Numbered from the stretch's first letter, positions 1 through 5,929 are shown. The stretch: 6,653 bases of DNA from Thermoprotei archaeon (GCA_003649565.1 QMSF01000052.1:1-6653), one strand, 5' to 3'. Notes: generated by a model not told the origin, from the sequence alone. Numbers and translations are program-made.

Positions 1-542
1 ATTAATCCTGCCAGCAAAGATGATGCTAATCCTAAACCACTATTGGTAACGCGATACTCAACGTCAACTTTAAAGTGAGAATCGTAGTATTTCGATGACA
101 ACTTAAAAATCTTTGCGAGACTATCTTCAGAGGTTCTAGAGAAAGTCATGAGCCTTATCATGTCATCTTCTCTTCTTGCACCTTTAAGTTGAACAGCAGC
201 TAAAATTATCAGTATTACACCTAAGGCTATGTGGAGAACCATCGGAGAAACCATAAAGGCGGAAAAAGCGCCTATAACAGCGCCTATGACTGTGCCCATC
301 TCTAGGAACAATGCGAGCCTCGGATTGACAAGTCCTTGAGGCAAGTATTTTCTACTACTAGCAACACTCGTAGCTACAACACACACAAGACTTGCAGCTA
401 TGGCTTCCTTAATAGGCATGCCTAGCAGTGATGATAGCACAGGCACTATAATTGCTCCACCACCAATACCAAGTATAGCTCCAATAAGCCCCGCAGCAAA
501 AGATGTTGAAAACAATGTTAAGACCCATAACGCTGAAATCAA
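1..542 (-). CDS. TauE/SafE-family membrane permease, 3' part cut off by window start
   Basis: This minus-strand frame stays open to the first base of the window; 180 codons are visible. The N-terminal half has the hallmark of the sulfite exporter TauE/SafE family: a first helix leading into a glycine-rich turn (GAILGIGGGAIIVPVL, residues 21-36), then a SLVCVVATSVASSRKY segment (51-66) and further helices at about 82-98 and 101-117. A charged stretch (about 119-168, with a YRVTN motif) separates the two membrane halves, as in many archaeal members, and the second half begins at the edge. The family moves small anions such as sulfite or sulfoacetate, but the substrate cannot be read here. I chose TTG at 542 because GGAGG at 550-554 lies 7 bases upstream. 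An in-frame GTG at 572 is possible if the transcript is leaderless. The gene diverges from the HTH/zinc-ribbon gene. The family call is firm; start and substrate are not. Confidence 0.87.
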   Translation of the reverse strand, partial: MISALWVLTLFSTSFAAGLIGAILGIGGGAIIVPVLSSLLGMPIKEAIAASLVCVVATSVASSRKYLPQGLVNPRLALFLEMGTVIGAVIGAFSAFMVSPMVLHIALGVILIILAAVQLKGARREDDMIRLMTFSRTSEDSLAKIFKLSSKYYDSHFKVDVEYRVTNSGLGLASSLLAGL

Positions 543-549
543 CCTCTTC

Positions 550-554
550 CCTCC
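550..554 (-). promoter_or_regulatory. Ribosome binding site for the TauE/SafE gene
   Basis: Read on the minus strand this is GGAGG, 7 bases before TTG at 542. It decides between the TTG and the GTG farther upstream at 572. Confidence 0.55.
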
Positions 555-592
555 ACGCTCAATAAAAATCACAACACTAAACACCAAGCTAA

Positions 593-602
593 GGCTTAAA
601 GG
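593..602. promoter_or_regulatory. Shared TATA-like box between divergent genes
   Basis: GGCTTAAAGG reads CCTTTAAGCC on the other strand, so a TTTAA-type TATA core is present in both directions. About 26 bases downstream on the plus strand is roughly 623, eleven bases before ATG 634. On the minus strand it is roughly 571, about 30 bases before TTG 542. That supports one box serving both genes, or two overlapping boxes. This is inferred from spacing only. Confidence 0.4.
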
Positions 603-633
603 TTACCTCTAATGCTATTCAGCATCGAGAAAA

Positions 634-957
634 ATGAGCACTGAACTGACAATTAGAGAGAAAATCGTAGAGCTTCTAAGAAAAGCTGATGAACCATTAA
701 CTGCAGATGACATAATACTATTGCTTGACCTCGAAGATACAAGGCCGAAGGACATTTATGAACACCTAAAGCATATAGCTAAGACCGTTAGAGCTCAAAG
801 CAATAATAGAGAAATGCTCGTCATGATACCACCGTCATGCAAAAGCTGTGGCTACACTTTTACAAACCTAAATAAACCAAAGAAGCCAAGCAAATGCCCT
901 AAATGTAAAAGCGAAAGAATTTCACCTCCAGCCTTTAAGATAATTTCACACCGTTAA
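634..957 (+). CDS. Transcriptional regulator, HTH domain fused to a zinc ribbon (COG3357-like)
   Basis: A 107-residue soluble protein with two parts. Residues about 5-65 form a winged-helix-like domain: REKIVELLRKADEPLTADDI starts a typical helix-turn-helix, and DIYEHLKHIAKTVR is the likely recognition helix region. Residues 69-91 carry two CxxC pairs (CKSC at 69-72, CPKC at 88-91), a zinc ribbon, followed by a short tail of the ISPPAFKI type. This order and size match the archaeal family described as predicted transcriptional regulators with an HTH fused to a Zn-ribbon. The targets are unknown. No ribosome site precedes ATG 634, so the message is probably leaderless or short-leadered from the box near 597. 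The gene diverges from the permease, which could be a target, and its stop codon overlaps the convergent HAD gene. Confidence 0.87.
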   Translation: MSTELTIREKIVELLRKADEPLTADDIILLLDLEDTRPKDIYEHLKHIAKTVRAQSNNREMLVMIPPSCKSCGYTFTNLNKPKKPSKCPKCKSERISPPAFKIISHR

Positions 958-1610
958 TCTAAAAGCCTTTGAAGCTCATTAAGGCTCTTGATGCACGGAT
1001 ATGTTAACCCCCTCATTCTGTTTTCATCTCTAATTACGAGTATAGCCCTCATACCAGCTTTAAGGGGGTTTTCAAAATCCTTTTCCGGGTCATCCCCTAC
1101 ATGCAATATGTCGCTAGCTGGAATACCTAGCTTGCTAGAAACAAACCTATAGAACTCGGCAGTCTTAGTCGTAAGCCCTAAGTCGGAAACGCATGAAAAT
1201 ATCGCTTTAAAGCCTCTAAACTTCAAGCCCTCAAGTATAACATCTATGAATTCTCTACTCAAATTACTCGAGATCACTACTTCATATCTGCCGGACAAGA
1301 GCCTCAAGGCATCCTCGACATCTGGGTAAAAGACTACCTTATTCTTTACCATTTGTAATGCACTTGAAACATCCAAGCCTAAGTCAAATCGCTCAAACCA
1401 GTATTGAGGCGTGTACCATCTAATGTCTTGGCTTCCAATTTCGTCATAGCTGGAGTATACAATGCGTTTAGCCTCATCTAAGTTTACACTATGTCTCTTA
1501 GCAAACAATTGAGGTATGAGCTCAAGCCAGAAATAGTCTACAAACTCCTCAGTAACAAGAGTTCCAGTAAGATCGAATGATATTATCCTAATCCGCTCAG
1601 CCTTGCACAC
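954..1610 (-). CDS. HAD-superfamily hydrolase (phosphatase-like)
   Basis: This 218-residue protein has all four HAD motifs. Motif I is FDLTGTLV (nucleophile Asp13, with Thr15 where many phosphatases have the second Asp). Motif II is VVISSN (Ser114/Ser115), motif III Lys149 in TTKTAEFY, and motif IV GDDPEKDFENPLKAGM (Asp173, Asp174, Asp178). Residues about 20-95 between motifs I and II form a helical cap of the kind seen in haloacid dehalogenase and phosphoglycolate-phosphatase relatives. Length fits the family. The likely reaction is removal of phosphate from a small metabolite in the cytoplasm; the substrate is unknown. The start is GTG at 1610, nine codons before the motif I strand (IRIISFD); no ATG lies in frame close by. 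It diverges from the membrane-protein operon, and its stop overlaps that of the HTH/zinc-ribbon gene. Confidence 0.87.
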   Translation of the reverse strand: MCKAERIRIISFDLTGTLVTEEFVDYFWLELIPQLFAKRHSVNLDEAKRIVYSSYDEIGSQDIRWYTPQYWFERFDLGLDVSSALQMVKNKVVFYPDVEDALRLLSGRYEVVISSNLSREFIDVILEGLKFRGFKAIFSCVSDLGLTTKTAEFYRFVSSKLGIPASDILHVGDDPEKDFENPLKAGMRAILVIRDENRMRGLTYPCIKSLNELQRLLD

Positions 1611-1650
1611 GAATCTTAAAGCACTACAGAAAGAAACAAAAGAGTTTTCA

Positions 1651-1658
1651 CTTTAAAC
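1651..1658. promoter_or_regulatory. TATA-like box in the divergent gap between the HAD gene and the membrane operon
   Basis: CTTTAAAC holds a self-complementary TTTAAA core at 1652-1657. On the plus strand, 26-28 bases downstream is 1681-1683, exactly at an in-frame GTG, which suggests a leaderless start for the membrane-protein gene. On the minus strand it predicts transcription from about 1628, 18 bases before the HAD GTG at 1610. A second TTTAAG at 1615-1620 (minus strand) is too near the HAD start to be its promoter. Confidence 0.45.
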
Positions 1659-1682
1659 TCCTTGCTCACTAGGAAAACGGCT

Positions 1683-2285
1683 GTGAGAACTTTGATTAAC
1701 GAGTCAGTGATAAAATGGCTATTAACGCTTATGTCTGCAGCTATAATCATAGGCTTCGTAACCATGGGGTTGGCCTCATATGACTTCAACCTCAAATCCT
1801 TCATAACACCTCAAGGAGTACCTACAACACCTCAGCTTCCATCATTAAGTTTCGTAGAGCTAAACATCGAAGACTTTTATCAGAACTCCTTAGAGCTCAC
1901 AATAACTTTGACTCTTTATCTCAATAGAGACATGGTCATACCCATAAACCTCATAGAATTTAAAGGATTACTGTACTGTAGAGACCATGGAGTTACGCTT
2001 GGAAATTTTAGTCTTCAAGAGCCTATAACTCTAAACAAGAAAGGTGCTTACAGCTTAATTTTGATCGTAAAGTTTTCTGATCAAGGCTTAAAGCATGTAG
2101 CCAACTATCATTCAACAAAAATCGAAAATGCCTATCACGTAGATATAACGCTACATGTCCCTGAAATAACCATTGTGACAATGGTGAATAATGTCAAGAT
2201 AAAGACTACGATAAAAGGCTTCACTAGAAAAGTAGCTTTTACACTTCCGGAGGAAGCTATACATGATTTTTCATTTAGATCTTAA
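1683..2285 (+). CDS. Single-pass membrane-anchored protein of unknown function
   Basis: I do not recognise this family. From GTG 1683 the protein has 200 residues. One hydrophobic segment near the N-terminus (VIKWLLTLMSAAIIIGFVTMGLA, about residues 9-31) looks like a signal anchor. The rest is a beta-rich domain with alternating hydrophobic residues (for example LELTITLTLYL and VDITLHVPEITIVTMV), probably outside the cell. That pattern recalls LEA14/WHy or other Ig-like folds, but no motif settles it. The frame extends up to TTG 1662, but the TATA-like box at 1652-1657 puts the transcript start near 1682, so I prefer GTG 1683. The next gene starts inside its last eight codons, so the two are probably co-translated and may work together at the membrane. 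Confidence 0.68.
   Translation: MRTLINESVIKWLLTLMSAAIIIGFVTMGLASYDFNLKSFITPQGVPTTPQLPSLSFVELNIEDFYQNSLELTITLTLYLNRDMVIPINLIEFKGLLYCRDHGVTLGNFSLQEPITLNKKGAYSLILIVKFSDQGLKHVANYHSTKIENAYHVDITLHVPEITIVTMVNNVKIKTTIKGFTRKVAFTLPEEAIHDFSFRS
2249..2253 (+). promoter_or_regulatory. Ribosome binding site for the four-helix membrane protein
   Basis: GGAGG inside the end of the upstream gene, 9 bases before ATG 2263. It supports translation of the overlapping second gene from the same message. Confidence 0.6.
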
Positions 2286-2904
2286 GGAGAAGAGAGCAAT
2301 ATCCCGTTTCTTAGGGGTCATTGCAGGAGCTTTAGTAATATGGCTGGCAGCTGAGGCTTCAGCATGGTGGAGCATAGACTTCGGAGGAATAATCAGCATT
2401 AGATTATCGCCTTTCGACTATGAAGTCACAGTCTTGAATCAAAGCGTTTCAATACCACTAATAGACTATTTAGTGCTGGCCTATAGAGTAATCACGTTAA
2501 TTGCAGGTCTTCTACTCATAATATCAACGGTAAAAATCGAATCTAAATGGTCAAAGAGGCTTAAGGAATATGGGTGGAGAAAAATACCAAATTGCCTAGC
2601 TATGATCTTCATAGTAGCCCTAATCTTTACAATAATCATTTCGCAACAAACAGCAATAGTTAAAGACATAGTAAATCTATGGTTCCCGGTAGTAGCAATT
2701 CAATCCTCAAACACCATGTTTCTAAGCGGCTCTACAATCTTAACCATAACACTAAATGCTGCAAACAACCAAAATACGGTGATAACAGTTCCTGTGACTG
2801 CAACTTTCACGATGAACTTTCTATTAGCGATAATTGCAACAGCACTCTGCATAGCTTATAGGGTCTCATCGGCTCTACAATTAAAAGATTCACGAAAAGC
2901 TTAG
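2263..2904 (+). CDS. Four-helix membrane protein of unknown function
   Basis: A 213-residue protein I do not recognise. Hydrophobic helices lie at about residues 15-35 (FLGVIAGALVIWLAAE), 67-88 (DYLVLAYRVITLIAGLLLII), 111-128 (CLAMIFIVALIFTIIIS) and 182-202 (MNFLLAIIATALCIAY). The loop between helices 2 and 3 is rich in Lys and Arg (about 90-108) and so is probably cytoplasmic, putting both ends inside. The outer loops at 36-66 and 129-181 would face out; the second is rich in Ser, Thr and Asn and looks beta-like. It overlaps the previous gene by 23 bases, with its own GGAGG site, making a two-gene operon. There are no catalytic motifs, so a sensor, channel or cell-surface role cannot be separated. 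Confidence 0.74.
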   Translation: MIFHLDLKEKRAISRFLGVIAGALVIWLAAEASAWWSIDFGGIISIRLSPFDYEVTVLNQSVSIPLIDYLVLAYRVITLIAGLLLIISTVKIESKWSKRLKEYGWRKIPNCLAMIFIVALIFTIIISQQTAIVKDIVNLWFPVVAIQSSNTMFLSGSTILTITLNAANNQNTVITVPVTATFTMNFLLAIIATALCIAYRVSSALQLKDSRKA

Positions 2905-2939
2905 GCTACATCACTAAGGTCCAAGTTAAAATACATGTT

Positions 2940-3004
2940 TATAGTGTCTCATTCTCTTTTCAACATTTATTTTCATATTAAAAATTTAAAATTGACTTTT
3001 GTTT
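2940..3004 (+). terminator. T-rich stretch after the membrane-protein operon
   Basis: Several pyrimidine and T runs (CTCTTTTC, TTTATTTTC, GACTTTTGTTT) follow the stop at 2904 in an AT-rich gap. Archaeal RNA polymerase often stops at such U-tracts without a hairpin. An AAAATTTAAAATT palindrome-like segment lies in it (about 2980-2992). The exact stop point is not determinable. Confidence 0.3.
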
Positions 3005-3041
3005 GGTCACTCACGAATATATCCATTCACTCGTTAATCTT

Positions 3042-3058
3042 CGCAAAGTTTATAAAAA
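3042..3058 (+). promoter_or_regulatory. glnA promoter: BRE plus TATA box
   Basis: TTTATAAAAA at 3049-3058 is the best archaeal TATA box in the window, and the purine-rich CGCAAAG just before it fits a BRE. Transcription would start about 26 bases on, near 3079. That leaves a leader of about 18 bases holding GGAGGT before ATG 3097. Confidence 0.65.
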
Positions 3059-3060
3059 CT

Positions 3061-3073
3061 CTCTAATGTAGAG
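3061..3073 (+). promoter_or_regulatory. Small inverted repeat between the glnA TATA box and transcript start
   Basis: CTCTA-ATG-TAGAG is a perfect 5-base inverted repeat located where a bound repressor would block RNA polymerase. Nitrogen control of glnA is common in archaea, but no regulator site is known to me with this sequence. It may be chance. Confidence 0.22.
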
Positions 3074-3084
3074 TGAAGCTATTT

Positions 3085-3090
3085 GGAGGT
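3085..3090 (+). promoter_or_regulatory. Ribosome binding site that sets the glnA start
   Basis: GGAGGT ends 6 bases before ATG 3097. The alternative GTG at 3073 has no such site and lies before the predicted transcript start. Confidence 0.6.
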
Positions 3091-3096
3091 ATTGAC

Positions 3097-4572
3097 ATGC
3101 CCTTTAGGAGAAGGCCCAATGGGTCACTTGAGCCATTGACGAGAAGCGTAGTAGAGGTTCTAGATCTATTAGAAAAGGATAGGATAAAATTCGTAGACCT
3201 ACAATTTACAGATCTAAACGGTAGGCTTCAACACGTCACAGTACCTAGAAGAGTTGTAGATGAGGAGTTCTTCGAGGTTGGTGCGCCCAAGCTAGACGGC
3301 TCATCAATTAGAGGCTTCACTGAAATTCACGAGTCAGACATGGTCCTAAAGCCTGACCCAAACACTTATGCGGTAATACCATGGTCAAGCGAGCAGCATA
3401 GAACCGCCCGCTTCATATGCGATGTCTATTGGGGCTTTGGGCGTGGAAGACTTGGCAGAGATCCAAGATATATAGCCCAAAGAGCTGAAGACTATTTGAA
3501 GAATGAGGGCTTCACGACATCGTATTGGGGGCCTGAAATAGAGTTCTTCGTGTTTGATAAAGTTGGGTGGGATGTTCTCGATGCATATAAAGGACAATCA
3601 TACTACGTGGTCTCTAGAGAAGCTGCTTGGAATACCGAGGCAAGTACAAGCTATCCAATAAGATTCAAGGAGGGCTACTTCCCAGCACCACCACACGACA
3701 CGTTAATGGAGTTTAGATGTGAATGTGCTAGGATACTCGAGGAGTACTTTGGTATTTTCAGCGAGGCACATCACCATGAAGTCGCTACTGCTGGTCAATG
3801 CGAGATAGACGTTTATAGAGACACACTAACAAATATGGCCGACAACGTCATGACCTATAAGTATGTAGTTAAGAACGTCGCTAAATCCATGAATCTGATA
3901 GCAACTTTCATGCCCAAACCGATATTTGGAGATAACGCCTCAGGGATGCACGTCCACGTGAGCCTCTGGAAGAACGATCAAAACGTATTCTACGATCCAA
4001 GCGATGACTATGCTGAGCTAAGCCAAATAGGAAGATACTTCATAGGAGGATTAAAGGAGCACGCCAAGTCACTAACAGCAATCACAAACCCCACGACAAA
4101 CTCATACAAAAGGTTAGTGCTAGGTTTCGAAGCACCAGTATACATCGCGTGGAGCAGAGCCAATAGATCAGCATGCATAAGAGTCCCCATATACCATAGA
4201 GGAGGACCCAAAGCAGCAGCGACAAAGAGAATAGAGTATAGGCCTCCAGATCCATCAGCAAATCCATATCTATGCTTCGCTGCAATACTAGCCGCTGGTC
4301 TAGACGGAATAAAGAAGAAGATAGATCCTGGAGATCCAATAGACGAGAACATATATCTACTAACACCTGAAAAGAGAAGGGCTTTGGGAATAGAAGAGCT
4401 GCCTGGAAGCCTCAAAGAGGCTTTAGAAGCGCTGCAATCAGACATGGAGTACCTAAAGCCAATATTTACAAGTGAAGCCCTAGATGGATTCATCGAGTTG
4501 ACGACAGACTACTACACTCAAGTAGCCATAAGGCCACACCCATATGAGTTCTACCTATACTTCGATCTTTAA
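3097..4572 (+). CDS. glnA: Glutamine synthetase, type I
   Basis: Makes glutamine from glutamate, ammonia and ATP in the cytoplasm; this is the main route of ammonia assimilation. From ATG 3097 it has 491 residues, slightly long for archaeal GSI (usually about 440-475) because of an N-terminal leader of about 18 residues. The family's landmarks appear in order. There is [11 protein letters not shown] (32-42). PEIEFF (146-151) carries metal-binding glutamates. [13 protein letters not shown] (226-238) includes Glu228 and Glu236. [12 protein letters not shown] (279-290) has the metal-binding His285. [20 protein letters not shown] (331-350), NRSACIRVP (356-364) and [15 protein letters not shown] (378-392) complete the ATP and glutamate site. 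NIYLLTPE (418-425) lies where the adenylylated tyrosine of bacterial enzymes sits, but that does not prove such control. The gene has its own promoter and seems to be transcribed alone. Confidence 0.96.
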   Translation: MPFRRRPNGSLEPLTRSVVEVLDLLEKDRIKFVDLQFTDLNGRLQHVTVPRRVVDEEFFEVGAPKLDGSSIRGFTEIHESDMVLKPDPNTYAVIPWSSEQHRTARFICDVYWGFGRGRLGRDPRYIAQRAEDYLKNEGFTTSYWGPEIEFFVFDKVGWDVLDAYKGQSYYVVSREAAWNTEASTSYPIRFKEGYFPAPPHDTLMEFRCECARILEEYFGIFSEAHHHEVATAGQCEIDVYRDTLTNMADNVMTYKYVVKNVAKSMNLIATFMPKPIFGDNASGMHVHVSLWKNDQNVFYDPSDDYAELSQIGRYFIGGLKEHAKSLTAITNPTTNSYKRLVLGFEAPVYIAWSRANRSACIRVPIYHRGGPKAAATKRIEYRPPDPSANPYLCFAAILAAGLDGIKKKIDPGDPIDENIYLLTPEKRRALGIEELPGSLKEALEALQSDMEYLKPIFTSEALDGFIELTTDYYTQVAIRPHPYEFYLYFDL

Positions 4573-4592
4573 ACACCTCTTAATCGCTTTAA

Positions 4593-4607
4593 AGCATTAT
4601 TAATGCT
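4593..4607. repeat. Inverted repeat just after glnA
   Basis: AGCATTA-T-TAATGCT has 7-base arms around one base and directly adjoins the palindrome GCTTTAAAGC (4586-4595). It lies 21 bases after the glnA stop. The one-base centre makes it a better protein-binding site than an RNA hairpin. Confidence 0.4.
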
Positions 4608-4636
4608 CTTAAGCAGCAACAATAAGCATTCCTCAC

Positions 4637-4656
4637 ACCTCTTAATCTTAAGAGGT
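4637..4656. repeat. Perfect 9-base inverted repeat
   Basis: ACCTCTTAA-TC-TTAAGAGGT has 9-base arms around two bases, the strongest palindrome in the window. It fits a dimeric regulator site. As RNA it would form a stem with a minimal loop, but no T-run follows, so a terminator is less likely. Confidence 0.5.
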
Positions 4657-4714
4657 AGAGCCTCAGATATTAGAAGTCAAGCTTGCGAGTAGATGATCTT
4701 GATAGTAGTAGATG

Positions 4715-4732
4715 ATGCTAGAGAATTAGCAT
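4715..4732 (+). repeat. Short hairpin
   Basis: ATGCTA-GAGAAT-TAGCAT has 6-base arms and a 6-base loop, in the gene-free gap before the first antitoxin gene. Function unknown. Confidence 0.3.
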
Positions 4733-4770
4733 TTCGAGAGCTTTAACGACAAAAAAGGAAAAGCGATTAA

Positions 4771-4798
4771 AGAAGGTGTAACATAAACAGCACCTTTT
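4771..4798 (+). terminator. Hairpin followed by T-run upstream of the antitoxin gene
   Basis: AGAAGGTG and CACCTTTT pair over 8 positions (one G-T) around a 12-base loop, and the T-run continues to 4799. It resembles an intrinsic terminator, but in archaea such hairpins are not required. It also overlaps the likely promoter, so an operator role is equally possible. Confidence 0.28.
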
Positions 4799-4804
4799 TA
4801 ACAC
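4795..4804 (+). promoter_or_regulatory. Likely TATA box of the toxin-antitoxin operon
   Basis: TTTTTAACAC lies about 30-39 bases before TTG 4834. The predicted transcript start near 4825 overlaps GGTGA at 4826-4830 or just precedes it, so any leader is very short. Confidence 0.35.
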
Positions 4805-4833
4805 TCAACGACACACAATACTTTGGTGACATA

Positions 4834-5061
4834 TTGCGCAAAGGATTAGACGAATGGTTAAAGTTATCTAAAGAAGCTAGAGAGATACGAATGAGATGTG
4901 CTAATTGGTCTTTTATTGAGAGTCAGCCGCCGAGAATTAGAGAAGCACTAAAGTACCTCATTGAAGATGACGACTTATACGTGGCCTCACGAATAGCTGG
5001 CGTCACAATAGAGGAAATGAATGAGCTAAGAAAAAAAGCGAATATACCAAAGGTGATCTAG
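4834..5061 (+). CDS. Antitoxin-like protein, first copy (partner of a PIN toxin)
   Basis: A 75-residue charged soluble protein. Residues 14-40 (EAREIR, then ANWSFIESQPPRIREALK) match the second copy at 5600 almost exactly. Residues about 48-72 (VASRIAGVTIEEMNELRKKA) look like a C-terminal helix-turn-helix-type segment of the kind found in archaeal VapB and UPF0175-like antitoxins. About two thirds of aligned positions agree between the copies. The start is TTG, with GGTGA just upstream. Three bases separate its stop from the PIN toxin start, which is why I read it as the antitoxin that would bind and neutralise the toxin and repress the operon. The family was not named with certainty; the role rests on size, shape and position. 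Confidence 0.7.
   Translation: MRKGLDEWLKLSKEAREIRMRCANWSFIESQPPRIREALKYLIEDDDLYVASRIAGVTIEEMNELRKKANIPKVI
4899..4925 (+). repeat. 27-base identical block, copy 1
   Basis: Identical to 5677-5703, in the same place within the two antitoxin genes (ANWSFIESQ region). The near-identity of DNA, including third codon positions, shows common origin by duplication or later exchange between copies. Confidence 0.85.
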
Positions 5062-5064
5062 AGA

Positions 5065-5624
5065 TTGATAGCAATAGCGGACACATGCTTCATAATAGAC
5101 TGGTCAACTTATAGAAGACGCGATGAAATATTCAAGATATTCGAGTTAGTGTTAATACCAGAGCAAGTATTAAGCGAAGTCATCAGCGAAAACACGATAG
5201 CCTGGATATCACATGCACTTGCAATGGGAAAATTCCACCTTTATACTCCAACACCAGACATTTTAAATGAGGCTGACAGCATAGTAAGAGCCTCATACTC
5301 CAACCCTCAAATGAAAAACTCGAAATCCCCGAGGCTCTATGCATAGCAATAGCCAAAAGACATGGCTACATAGTCTTAACGGAGAATCGAGGAGCCTACA
5401 TGTTCGTCGAGTACTTCGATGAATATCGAGAAGTAAAATTGTGGAGAGCCCTTGAACTACTAAAAGAACTGCTAAAGCGAAGAATAATAACAGCATCACA
5501 CAGAGGAGATATTGAAGCAATATTCATTGAATATCAAGAAGACACAAAACACATATTCCCAAGAAGAGACCTAGAAGAAGCCATAAATGAGGTGTCAGCA
5601 TGCATCATGCAAATCGAGATTTAG
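5065..5624 (+). pseudogene. PIN-domain toxin (VapC-like), broken by a one-base loss
   Basis: PIN toxins cut RNA with a metal site made of acidic residues. The frame starting at TTG 5065 begins IAIADTCFIIDW (Asp6) and holds IPEQVLSEV (Glu33, Glu38), but stops at 5344-5346. Another frame continues from about 5318 with LEIPEALCIAIAKRHGYIVL (Glu90) and TENRGAY, the C-terminal half of a PIN domain, to the stop at 5622-5624. Adding one A to the AAAAA run at 5314-5318 joins them as M-K-K-L-E-I-P-E into a 186-residue protein with helical C-terminal tail. The start has AGGTGATC upstream, overlapping the end of the antitoxin gene. As written, the product would be a 93-residue stub without half the active site. 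A real mutation, a sequencing error in the A-run, or ribosomal slippage could explain this. Confidence 0.75.
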
Positions 5625-5836
5625 CTGAGAAATGGGCCAAATACGATGAAGAAGCTAGAGAAATTAGGAAACGGCATGCTAATTGGTCTTTTATTGAGAG
5701 TCAACCACCAAGAATCAGAGAAGCACTAAAACTCTACATAGAAACAGGAGACGTAAGACTAGCAAGCAAAATCGCTGGTCTAAAACTAGAAGAGTTCATA
5801 ATGCTATACAAAAAAGCGGGGATACCAACAATTTAA
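5600..5836 (+). CDS. Antitoxin-like protein, second copy
   Basis: A 78-residue paralogue of the protein at 4834. It shares EAREIRKR, then ANWSFIESQPPRIREALK, and a C-terminal segment LASKIAGLKLEEF followed by a KKAGIP end like the KKANIP of copy 1. ATG 5600 lies within the last codons of the first toxin (25-base overlap), with GAGGTG at 5589-5594 five bases before it. The two modules thus seem to form one operon. The most divergent parts are the first 13 residues and the C-terminal third, the parts expected to change when a partner changes. Its frame is intact, although the toxin that follows is broken. Confidence 0.7.
   Translation: MHHANRDLAEKWAKYDEEAREIRKRHANWSFIESQPPRIREALKLYIETGDVRLASKIAGLKLEEFIMLYKKAGIPTI
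5677..5703 (+). repeat. 27-base identical block, copy 2
   Basis: Second copy of the block at 4899-4925, direct orientation, 778 bases apart. Recombination between the two would delete the first toxin and part of both antitoxins. Confidence 0.85.
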
Positions 5837-5891
5837 CATCTCCACATCCTCGGAACATAAGGTATATCAAGCCCGCACTATGATATAGCAA

Positions 5892-5909
5892 AATCATTAT
5901 ACAATGATT
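5892..5909 (+). repeat. AT-rich hairpin after the second antitoxin gene
   Basis: AATCATT-ATAC-AATGATT has 7-base arms and a 4-base loop. It lies where the N-terminal codons of the second toxin would be expected, so it may mark a rearranged or decayed stretch. Confidence 0.3.
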
Positions 5910-5929
5910 AAAGCCAAAAACAGAAATGA

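Larger units (their letters stand above)
4573..4801. repeat. Repeated CACCTCTTAA-like motif after glnA
   Basis: No convincing gene is seen in this gap. CACCTCTTAA occurs exactly at 4574-4583 and 4636-4645; the repeat extends to the 13 bases ACACCTCTTAATC at 4573-4585 and 4635-4647. A 9-of-10 inverted copy lies at 4648-4657, a looser inverted copy (two bases longer) at 4767-4778, and a looser direct copy at 4791-4801. The outer ends, ACACCTCTTAATCGC at 4573-4587 and GCGATTAAAGAAGGTGT at 4763-4779, are imperfect inverted repeats. Regulator sites or a small repeat element would both fit. Confidence 0.45.

Noticed and set aside
400..612. A 70-codon plus-strand open frame
   Set aside because: It is antisense to the N-terminal half of the TauE/SafE gene, whose glycine-rich motif and helices are clear.
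2679..2861. A 60-codon plus-strand frame inside the four-helix protein
   Set aside because: It is in another frame of a gene with clear helices and has no start signals.
4008..4493. A 161-codon open frame on the minus strand inside glnA
   Set aside because: It lies wholly antisense to a highly conserved enzyme; its protein is low in recognisable motifs, and the plus-strand reading explains the base pattern.
4658..4746. Possible remnant of an older toxin-antitoxin pair: a short frame ending in TGA at 4694-4696 overlaps ATG 4693, followed by 17 codons
   Set aside because: The upstream frame has only 14 codons, the downstream peptide (MILIVVDDARELAFREL) has no clear PIN motif, and an ATGA overlap can occur by chance.
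4573..4833. A tRNA or CRISPR array in the repeat-rich gap
   Set aside because: No cloverleaf with a TTCRANNC-like arm and CCA-proximal stem was found, and the repeats are too short, too few and not evenly spaced for an array.
5293..5520. A 75-codon minus-strand frame across the toxin break
   Set aside because: It is antisense to the recognisable PIN C-terminal half and has no ribosome site or motif; it is a shadow of the coding strand.
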